6,613 nt of DNA from NCBI GenBank assembly GCA_002329545.1, contig DCTJ01000002.1, forward strand, positions 1-6,613, in the 5' to 3' direction. Made by a program: the position numbers and the translations under genes. The notes below the pieces were generated by a model. That model saw nothing but the letters and a program-made list of their open reading frames with translations. It ran no database searches and had not been told where the DNA came from. Below, piece by piece: positions 1 to 4,603 of the stretch. The first letter of the stretch is position 1. The number at the start of each line of letters is the position of its first letter. Source of the stretch: Candidatus Omnitrophica bacterium UBA1443. Lineage in GTDB: Bacteria > Omnitrophota > Omnitrophia > Omnitrophales > Aquincolibacteriaceae.

Positions 1-1362
1 CGGCAGATTGAGGGAGTCGTGGAGGGGGGACAAATATATGTTCTTCAGAATATCGGCATAGATCTGGCCGGGAGTTTTCCGGGATTATTGCCCACTCCCA
101 AACAACAACCAGTCATGCGCGGTGAAGGAGAAGGAGGCGGCGCGAAGTGGGTAAGATTTATTTTTGATAAAGATTCGTTTTCTGAACTCGAAGCGGGTAT
201 TAAAGAATTACGCAAGCAAATGGACGCGGCGGGTGAAAAGGATGTCGGGATCGCGCTTATCACGATGTATATGACACCCGAAGAGGCGCGTAAAGTGGAC
301 ATCGAGGGTTTGGTTGGCATAGTCGTAAAGGTTTCAGGGGGATCGGCTCACACTACCATCGCGGCGCGGGAAGCCGGCAAAGTTGTGATAACTTCTGTTT
401 CTTCCCTCGAGAAGGGTACCAAGATTACTAATCGCGAGACTGGAGAAACGAAGTACGTCTGGCTACTGAATGGAGAAGATTTGCCTGAGGGTATGGAGGG
501 CGAAATTTACAGTATTGACGGGAACGTGAGTGGGCCGACCGCCGGGTGTGTCTTTCGGGGGAAAGTCAAAATAGATGGGGAGAGTGGAGAGAAAAGTGCG
601 AAGACGTTGAACGAGATATTAAGGGAAAGAAATCAGGGAGATTCTAAACGAGCCGAGGTGCGTGAAAATAAAAATTCAGAAATTATTCCGAATACTGAGA
701 GTGTTTCACCTCTCCAAAATAATTTGATTGGAGCCGGATTGCCAAAGTTTTTCCGGGAAAATCAACGCCGCGGTGGAGGCACTGAAAAGGGGGTTCGCGC
801 AGTTACGGACAAGATTACGAACGGTATCATCCCGCTTTTGGCTCATACGATGAATGTTGTGGAGATGCTCATACCGGTTATAGCGCAGATTCCTTGGGTT
901 CAAAAAATCCATGCGGGGTCAGCTTGCCGAGTTCTTGGCCTTGATTCAGACGTTGGAGACGCCTTTATTCTGGGTTCTGACCTGGCCTTGCGTAAAGGGA
1001 TGATTGAAATGGCAAAAACGATTTTTAAGGGAAGTTCATTTGCAATCCTGGTAAAAAATGACACGGATATGGTCCAGCGAGCTGAAGCCCTGATTAAAAA
1101 GGAAGGTCTGGAAGATCGTGTATTTGTGATTACGGATGCAAGACTTGCCCGCTCGAGAATCACAAAGCCCGGAACAGTCTTTCGCGGTATGATTAGCTCC
1201 GACGAATTGATGCTTGCTGATGAACTGAAGAATGAGATTCGGGACGATCTCATTGTGATGGATCAAGGAATGCAGCGGCGCTTTCTTAACGCCGCGGGCC
1301 AGCTCTTCAGGTCGTTGGCTGGTGAGATCGCTGCGCAGTTCCTTGTCGCGCGGTCGGCGTAA
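1..1362 (+). CDS. PEP-synthase/PPDK-like phosphotransfer protein, 5'-truncated
   Basis: The frame is open from base 1, so this is the 3' part of a longer gene; the GTG at 19 is probably an internal valine. The first residues (QIEGVVEGGQIYVLQ) match the end of the ATP-grasp domain of pyruvate phosphate dikinase, PEP synthase and glucan water dikinase. About 100 residues later comes a swivelling phosphohistidine domain with GGSAHTTIAARE; the His at 349-351 is the expected phosphate carrier. In the family, ATP phosphorylates this His, which then passes phosphate to pyruvate, glucan or another acceptor. A poorly ordered, charged stretch follows (about 560-780), then about 195 residues that I do not recognise. 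The PEP/pyruvate-binding TIM barrel that normally follows the His domain is absent, so the acceptor cannot be named. The ending is a normal TAA. The family call is fairly firm; the exact activity is unknown. Confidence 0.75.
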   Translation, partial: RQIEGVVEGGQIYVLQNIGIDLAGSFPGLLPTPKQQPVMRGEGEGGGAKWVRFIFDKDSFSELEAGIKELRKQMDAAGEKDVGIALITMYMTPEEARKVDIEGLVGIVVKVSGGSAHTTIAAREAGKVVITSVSSLEKGTKITNRETGETKYVWLLNGEDLPEGMEGEIYSIDGNVSGPTAGCVFRGKVKIDGESGEKSAKTLNEILRERNQGDSKRAEVRENKNSEIIPNTESVSPLQNNLIGAGLPKFFRENQRRGGGTEKGVRAVTDKITNGIIPLLAHTMNVVEMLIPVIAQIPWVQKIHAGSACRVLGLDSDVGDAFILGSDLALRKGMIEMAKTIFKGSSFAILVKNDTDMVQRAEALIKKEGLEDRVFVITDARLARSRITKPGTVFRGMISSDELMLADELKNEIRDDLIVMDQGMQRRFLNAAGQLFRSLAGEIAAQFLVARSA

Positions 1363-1489
1363 TCTCGGTATCAAGCTTTCCCTGAGCCACTTCCCAGCAC
1401 AAATCAGGATCCAAGATTTTTCCCTTCCCAGCCTGTGATTTTATGCGTACTTGGGGATGCGGCTGATGGAAAAATTGGGGGCCGATTCA

Positions 1490-1518
1490 TTGACAAGGGT
1501 TTGGTAAATAGACATAAT
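1490..1518 (+). promoter_or_regulatory. sigma70-type promoter for the bactofilin gene cluster
   Basis: A perfect -35 box TTGACA (1490-1495) is followed by a 17-base spacer and CATAAT (1513-1518), five of six matches to the -10 consensus. Transcription should begin near 1525, giving a leader of about 50 bases before the ATG at 1576. It sits in the 213-base gap after the upstream gene and is the best-matching promoter in the window. Start-site position is inferred. Confidence 0.75.
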
Positions 1519-1534
1519 TAGCCCAACGATCATA

Positions 1535-1555
1535 CCGAACCGTCCGTTCGGGCGG
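1535..1555 (+). promoter_or_regulatory. Inverted repeat / competing hairpins in the bactofilin leader
   Basis: CCGAAC (1535-1540) and GTTCGG (1546-1551) form a perfect 6-base inverted repeat with a 5-base centre. An overlapping alternative stem pairs CCGTCC (1540-1545) with GGGCGG (1550-1555), including one G-U pair, around a 4-base loop. The two stems cannot form together. The element lies just after the predicted transcription start and ahead of the ribosome binding site, so it could be an operator or an RNA structure. Function is not shown. Confidence 0.4.
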
Positions 1556-1560
1556 CAACG

Positions 1561-1567
1561 AAGGAGG
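1561..1567 (+). promoter_or_regulatory. Strong ribosome binding site, bactofilin gene
   Basis: AAGGAGG lies 8 bases before the ATG at 1576. Another ATG at 1571 is only 3 bases from the site and in a different frame, so the spacing selects 1576 as the start. Confidence 0.8.
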
Positions 1568-1575
1568 CCAATGCC

Positions 1576-2100
1576 ATGGCAAAAAAGAATACGGAACTTC
1601 AGGAAAAGATCCTCGATGTTGACGCAAGTATGCAAGGTACCATCTCGTTCAAAGACCCCGTAAACCTTCGAATTAATGGCAGTTTTGAAGGAAAGCTGGA
1701 CACTCGTGGCAATCTGACTATTGGCGAAAATGCGAAGGTCACCGCCAATATCAACGGGGACAATATTACGATCGCCGGGAAGGTGACAGGCGACATTGTC
1801 GCGACCAAGAGCCTTTCTGTTTTGGGCCCCGCGACAATTCGCGGGAATCTTCGCACGCCCCGGTTGAGTGTGACCGATGGAGCGGTGCTGGAAGGCAATA
1901 TCAGTATGTCCGGGGCTTTTGAAGGCTCCGAAGTTTATCTTACCTTAAAAGATGTCGCGCAATACCTCGAAGTTGAGGCCAAGGTGATTGAGGAGTGGGC
2001 GCAGTCCCGGAAGATCCCCGGGCGCTTTGAAAACGGAACCTGGGTTTTTTCGAAAAACGAAGTTGATGCCTGGATTCAGCAGGAAAGAGCACGGGTTTGA
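1576..2100 (+). CDS. Bactofilin with C-terminal excisionase-type helix-turn-helix domain
   Basis: Bactofilins polymerise without nucleotide into filaments, often attached to the inner membrane, and act as scaffolds for cell-shape and envelope enzymes. Residues about 14-112 of this 174-residue protein show the bactofilin beta-helix pattern: short repeats with regularly spaced hydrophobic residues and Gly/Asn turns (INGSFEGKL, LTIGENAKV, ITIAGKVTGDI, SVLGPATIRGNL). Residues about 122-168 form a separate MerR/excisionase-like helix-turn-helix (LTLKDVAQYLEVE, a Trp in the second helix, then a hairpin and FSKNEVDAW). Most bactofilins end soon after the beta-helix, so this added DNA-binding-type domain is unusual. 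There is no membrane segment. It is the first gene of a cluster with its own promoter, and the next gene carries a related HTH. The domain calls are firm; whether the HTH binds DNA or mediates protein contacts is unknown. Confidence 0.88.
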   Translation: MAKKNTELQEKILDVDASMQGTISFKDPVNLRINGSFEGKLDTRGNLTIGENAKVTANINGDNITIAGKVTGDIVATKSLSVLGPATIRGNLRTPRLSVTDGAVLEGNISMSGAFEGSEVYLTLKDVAQYLEVEAKVIEEWAQSRKIPGRFENGTWVFSKNEVDAWIQQERARV

Positions 2101-2161
2101 TTTTATCCACAATCTAAAACGAATTCCTGCTTCAGGTTAGCGGGGAAATGGTTGTGATTCC

Positions 2162-2479
2162 ATGAGCAACATGCTTACGCTTGATGAAGTTAAAAAGTAT
2201 CTTGAAATTGAACAGGATGAATTGGAGCGGCTGATCAAGGAAAATATGTTGCATGCCTACAAGATTGGCGGTGTTTATCTTCGTTTCAGGAAGGAAGAAG
2301 TGCTCAATTTGAAATATGACGTTCTTCTTAAAGCGAAGAAATCAGGCATGCAGATGTCTTTTGTGCACAAGATCCTTGATTTCTGGCGGTTTAACAATTT
2401 TTACATCCTTTCTTTCTTCGTGATTTTGGCGTTATTTTACTGGTTCCTCCGCTCGTCGTCGCAATCGTTGCCATTTTGA
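2162..2479 (+). CDS. Small helix-turn-helix protein with C-terminal membrane anchor
   Basis: This 105-residue protein has two parts. Residues about 5-50 are an excisionase/MerR-like helix-turn-helix (LTLDEVKKYLEIE, then a hairpin and FRKEEVLNL), clearly related to the C-terminal domain of the bactofilin encoded 61 bases upstream: 8 of the first 13 positions are identical. Residues about 79-96 are a strongly hydrophobic helix rich in Phe, Leu and Ile, followed by a nine-residue tail starting with Arg. Lysine and arginine before the helix suggest the N-terminal domain stays in the cytoplasm, giving a tail-anchored protein. Ribosome binding is weak: the only purine-rich stretch, GGGGAAA (2142-2148), is about 13 bases from the ATG. 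A five-codon reading frame (2148-2165) overlaps the start, so translation could be coupled. acpS follows after 17 bases. I do not know a named family with this layout; function is unassigned. Confidence 0.8.
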   Translation: MSNMLTLDEVKKYLEIEQDELERLIKENMLHAYKIGGVYLRFRKEEVLNLKYDVLLKAKKSGMQMSFVHKILDFWRFNNFYILSFFVILALFYWFLRSSSQSLPF

Positions 2480-2496
2480 CATGACAGGATTCGAAA

Positions 2497-2880
2497 TTGA
2501 AAATTCTTCAGGGAATCGATCTCGTTAAAATTTCAAGGATGGAAGCCGCCATTAAACGAGGGGGAAAGCGTTTTCTCGAACGTGTTTTCAGCAAGGCGGA
2601 GCGAAAATACTGTTCCGGAAAGCGCATGATGTTCGAGCACTATGCGGCACGGTTTGCGGCGAAAGAAGCTTTGATTAAAGCAACCGGTATCCGGCTTAAA
2701 AAAGGCCAGCATCTTGCCGAGATTGAGGTGCGCCATGAAAAAACCGGAAAACCTTTTTTAAGTTTGACCACCGCCATGAGACGGGCCGCTCGTCTTGATG
2801 CCAGGGATCGGGTTGAGTTGTCCATCGCTCATGAAAGGGAATACGCCATTGCGAACGTTGTGATTGTGAAACCGCGATGA
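2497..2880 (+). CDS. acpS: Holo-[acyl-carrier-protein] synthase
   Basis: AcpS transfers 4'-phosphopantetheine from coenzyme A to the conserved serine of acyl carrier protein, activating it for fatty acid synthesis in the cytoplasm. The 127-residue length is typical. The N-terminal GIDLV motif carries the metal-binding Asp8, and RFAAKEALIKATG carries Glu57 and Lys61, the other hallmark residues. The reading frame has a stop at 2482-2484 and the first in-frame ATG is after the GIDLV motif, so the TTG at 2497 is the only start that keeps the catalytic Asp. AGGA at 2486-2489 is correctly placed 7 bases before it. The gene follows the HTH-membrane gene by 17 bases and overlaps the deacetylase gene by 4 bases, so it is almost surely co-transcribed. 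Sfp-type transferases are an unlikely alternative because they are about twice as long. Confidence 0.92.
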   Translation: MKILQGIDLVKISRMEAAIKRGGKRFLERVFSKAERKYCSGKRMMFEHYAARFAAKEALIKATGIRLKKGQHLAEIEVRHEKTGKPFLSLTTAMRRAARLDARDRVELSIAHEREYAIANVVIVKPR

Positions 2881-3671
2881 AAGAAACCATGCCATCAAAA
2901 TTGCTCATTATCAATGCCGATGACTGTAATCTTACGCCCAAGGTGACGGAAGCCATTTTAAGTGCGCACGAGACCGGAATCGTGACCAGCACGACTTTCA
3001 TGGTCAATCTCCCTATTTCCGAGAGTTTGGTTTGCGATATTCTTGATGCAAAAAAACTGGGACTGGGACTCCATCTGAATATTACATTGGGGGAACCTGT
3101 CGCAAAAAAGGCGCTGGTGAAGGGGCTTATTCAAAAGAATGGACAGTTTCGTAAGCAGAAGGAATATTTTGAAAAAGGTTTTCCGAAAGTGGGGGAAATC
3201 ACCGAGGAGTTCAGGGCGCAGCTTCAGCGGTTCGTGAAGACATTCAAGCGTCTTCCGACACACGTCGATGTCCATCATCACATGCACGATCACCTTCCGT
3301 TTCTGGAAGCTCTTTATGCGATTGCCAGAAAACATGCGCTTCCGGTGCGATGGACGCGCCTTTTGTCGGAGCCGGAAATCAAAGATCGGTTTAAACCGAT
3401 CAAGACCACGGATCATTTCTACGGAAATCTGGATCCGCATACTTATTGGACTGAAGAGGTGCTGAGGCATCTTTTGTTCACGTTACTGCCGGGAACCAGT
3501 GAGGTTATGTGTCATCCTGGATGGGTGGATGATGAGTTGTGCGCGATCAGCTCGCTGACGCTTCCTCGTGAAAAAGAATTCCGGTTGTTTGGTTCGCGCG
3601 AACTTCGGAAATATATCGCCGCGCTTGGGATCAAACTGACGGATTTTAGCTGTCTCGGGAAAAAACGGTAG
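2877..3671 (+). CDS. ChbG/HpnK (YdjC) family carbohydrate deacetylase
   Basis: The family consists of metal-dependent deacetylases that remove acetyl groups from N-acetylated sugars, for example chitooligosaccharides (ChbG), or act in hopanoid modification (HpnK). All hallmark motifs are in this 264-residue protein: INADDCN near the N-terminus (Asp15/Asp16), GLHLNIT with metal-ligand candidate His66, THVDVHHHMH (129-137) with further histidines, and MCHPGW with His213. The order and spacing are normal and the length is in the usual range. There is no signal peptide, so it should act in the cytoplasm. The ATG overlaps the acpS stop as ATGA, which points to translational coupling; a second ATG at 2889 is possible. 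The substrate cannot be read from the sequence. No hopanoid or chitin genes are nearby, so I give no gene symbol. Confidence 0.88.
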   Translation: MKETMPSKLLIINADDCNLTPKVTEAILSAHETGIVTSTTFMVNLPISESLVCDILDAKKLGLGLHLNITLGEPVAKKALVKGLIQKNGQFRKQKEYFEKGFPKVGEITEEFRAQLQRFVKTFKRLPTHVDVHHHMHDHLPFLEALYAIARKHALPVRWTRLLSEPEIKDRFKPIKTTDHFYGNLDPHTYWTEEVLRHLLFTLLPGTSEVMCHPGWVDDELCAISSLTLPREKEFRLFGSRELRKYIAALGIKLTDFSCLGKKR

Positions 3672-3679
3672 GGAAGACG

Positions 3680-3871
3680 TTACTTAACGATGGTCCCGTC
3701 AAGTGTCTCAAATATGATCGTCACAAGGTTGTGACATTTGGGGCATTTGATTTGCTTGAAGGCCTGGATATTATCGTGCTTGGGCCGGTACATGATGGAG
3801 AGGATTTTGGTGACGAAGCTTTGCTCACTTCCTGACCACTGACAAGCGGGGCAAACGTAAGCTGATTTCAT
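3680..3871 (-). CDS. Small zinc-ribbon protein of unknown function
   Basis: This 63-residue protein has two CPxC pairs, Cys7/Cys10 (CPAC) and Cys43/Cys46 (CPKC), separated by 32 residues. That is the pattern of a zinc ribbon or rubredoxin-like knuckle, where four cysteines hold one zinc ion. The segments after each pair are short and partly hydrophobic, as expected for strands. No signal peptide or membrane helix is visible. Upstream of the ATG there is only a purine-rich AGAAAGAAA stretch rather than a clear ribosome binding site. The gene runs against the deacetylase gene, with 8 bases between the two stop codons, and is divergent from the secreted protein at 3980. The paired cysteines argue that it is real; the function is unknown. 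Confidence 0.6.
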   Translation of the reverse strand: MKSAYVCPACQWSGSEQSFVTKILSIMYRPKHDNIQAFKQIKCPKCHNLVTIIFETLDGTIVK

Positions 3872-3979
3872 CTGGTTTCTTTCTGTCTTTTGTTTGGTTT
3901 TTGTTACGCATAAAAAGCATCGGCGATGGGAAGTTAAAACTTTAAATTTATTTAGTCTGTTTCAATCACGGAGGTAGTC
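3872..3979. other. AT-rich divergent intergenic spacer
   Basis: This 108-base spacer separates the zinc-ribbon gene (minus strand) from the secreted-protein gene (plus strand) and should hold both promoters. It contains T-rich (3885-3905) and A/T-rich (3931-3955) stretches, but I could not find a -35/-10 pair good enough to call on either strand. GGAGGT at 3970-3975 is the ribosome binding site for the plus-strand gene. Confidence 0.5.
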
Positions 3980-4318
3980 ATGCGTGCGAAGCTCGTTTTA
4001 GGTTGTACCCTGATGATGTTGATTTCTTTGTATCCCTGTGTCCATGCCAGTGACATTGGGTATTTTGAAAGGTTGGGGCAGACCTTCACCAGAGGTTTCA
4101 AAAATGTGATTAGTTCCCCCTACGAGATTCCCTATACGATCAACCGTTATGACAAGACGGACGATGGTAACCCCCGAGGGTTCCGGAATATTGCCGGTTT
4201 TTTTGACGGGAGTTTCCGGATGTTGACGCGGTTGGGATGCGGAGCCTGGGATATGGCGTGGGCACTCATTCCCGGCGATCAGGAAGGTCTCAAGGTTAAT
4301 CCTGAAACCTTTTTTTAA
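3980..4318 (+). CDS. Secreted TIGR04073-like (exosortase system-associated) protein
   Basis: A 112-residue exported protein. Residues 1-23 are a typical signal peptide: Arg and Lys, a hydrophobic core, then VHA before the likely cut at Ser24. The mature part has RGFKNVISSPYEIP (38-51), a central glycine/phenylalanine-rich stretch with regularly spaced glycines (67-96), and a C-terminal NPETFF. From memory this matches the TIGR04073 family, small proteins named for co-occurrence with exosortase systems in Verrucomicrobia-like bacteria; their biochemical role is unknown. The glycine-rich stretch may associate with membrane. GGAGGT (3970-3975) sits 4 bases before the ATG. No exosortase or PEP-CTERM protein lies in this window. 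Secretion is well supported; the family name is from pattern memory and less certain. The Cys residues in the signal region do not form a good lipobox. Confidence 0.65.
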   Translation: MRAKLVLGCTLMMLISLYPCVHASDIGYFERLGQTFTRGFKNVISSPYEIPYTINRYDKTDDGNPRGFRNIAGFFDGSFRMLTRLGCGAWDMAWALIPGDQEGLKVNPETFF

Positions 4319-4338
4319 ACGCTTTCCTTGTAAAGCGT
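4319..4338 (+). terminator. Hairpin after the TIGR04073-like gene, possible terminator
   Basis: ACGCTTT (4319-4325) and AAAGCGT (4332-4338) make a perfect 7-base stem with a 6-base loop, starting at the base after the stop codon. The following bases (GGTCTTCTTC) are pyrimidine-rich but not a clean T tract, so termination may be weak. Its right arm overlaps the spacer of the tRNA promoter candidate. Confidence 0.45.
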
Positions 4339-4356
4339 GGTCTTCTTCAGTAAAAT
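4328..4356 (+). promoter_or_regulatory. Candidate sigma70 promoter for tRNA-Ala
   Basis: TTGTAA (4328-4333, four of six matches) and TAAAAT (4351-4356, five of six) are separated by 17 bases. Transcription would start near 4363, about 37 bases before the tRNA, which fits a short 5' leader removed by RNase P. The -35 box lies inside the hairpin of the previous gene. It is moderately convincing because of the exact spacing. Confidence 0.45.
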
Positions 4357-4399
4357 ACCGCTTCGATTTTTCAGATATTTTTCTTGCCAGTCGAAACGT

Positions 4400-4475
4400 G
4401 GGCCGGTAGTTCAGTTGGGAGAACGCTACAATGGCATTGTAGAGGTCAGGGGTTCAACTCCCCTCCGGTCCACCA
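4400..4475 (+). tRNA. tRNA-Ala (anticodon GGC)
   Basis: The 76 bases fold into a full cloverleaf. The acceptor stem is GGGCCGG (4400-4406) with CCGGTCC (4465-4471), including one G-U pair. The D stem is GTTC/GAAC, the anticodon stem CTACA/TGTAG and the T stem AGGGG/CCCCT with a TTCAACT loop. The anticodon GGC is at 4433-4435, reading alanine codons GCC and GCU. The ATGGCAT loop, with A32 and U38, is typical of bacterial tRNA-Ala(GGC). The discriminator base is A (4472) and CCA is encoded at 4473-4475. It appears to be a single tRNA gene, with no neighbouring tRNA or integrase in the window. Confidence 0.97.
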
Positions 4476-4553
4476 TCTTTCCAGGTAAATTATTTTGTCA
4501 GATTTCGATACTTCGCAGGCGATGTATATCCCCCGTTTGTCTTAACGCGTTGT

Positions 4554-4582
4554 TTGACTTCAAGTTATGATTACTATAAAAT
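4554..4582 (+). promoter_or_regulatory. sigma70-type promoter for batD
   Basis: TTGACT (4554-4559, five of six matches) and TAAAAT (4577-4582, five of six) are 17 bases apart. Transcription would start near 4589, leaving a leader of only about 15 bases before the batD ATG. A perfect 8-base palindrome, AACGCGTT (4544-4551), ends two bases before the -35 box and could be an activator or repressor site, though it may be chance. Confidence 0.65.
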
Positions 4583-4603
4583 CGAAGCTTCCTTGAGCAA
4601 ACC

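Noticed and set aside
45..1374. Several minus-strand reading frames opposite the PEP-synthase-like gene
   Set aside because: They are serine/arginine-rich shadows of a clearly coding plus strand with recognisable domains.
1401..1421. Possible terminator after the first gene (AAATC/GATTT followed by T residues)
   Set aside because: The stem has only five mostly A-T pairs with a nine-base loop, too weak to call.
2101..2161. Promoter or stable hairpin between the bactofilin and HTH-membrane genes
   Set aside because: Only a 4-base stem (CCTG/CAGG) and a long-range CACAA/TTGTG pair are visible and no -35/-10 pair; the genes are more likely co-transcribed.
2958..3470. 170-codon minus-strand frame opposite the deacetylase gene
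   Set aside because: The plus strand carries all deacetylase motifs; the antisense product has no recognisable features.
3980..4048. Lipoprotein signal in the secreted 112-residue protein (Cys9 or Cys20)
   Set aside because: Cys9 is too close to the N-terminus and Cys20 follows LYP, which does not fit a lipobox; VHA before Ser24 fits an ordinary signal peptidase site.
4400..4475. tRNA-Ala as an integration site for a mobile element
   Set aside because: There is no integrase, no direct repeat of the tRNA 3' end within the window and no change in gene character on either side.
4337..4570. Plus-strand reading frame of 77 codons across the tRNA
   Set aside because: It runs through the whole tRNA-Ala gene, has no ribosome binding site and no protein-like pattern.
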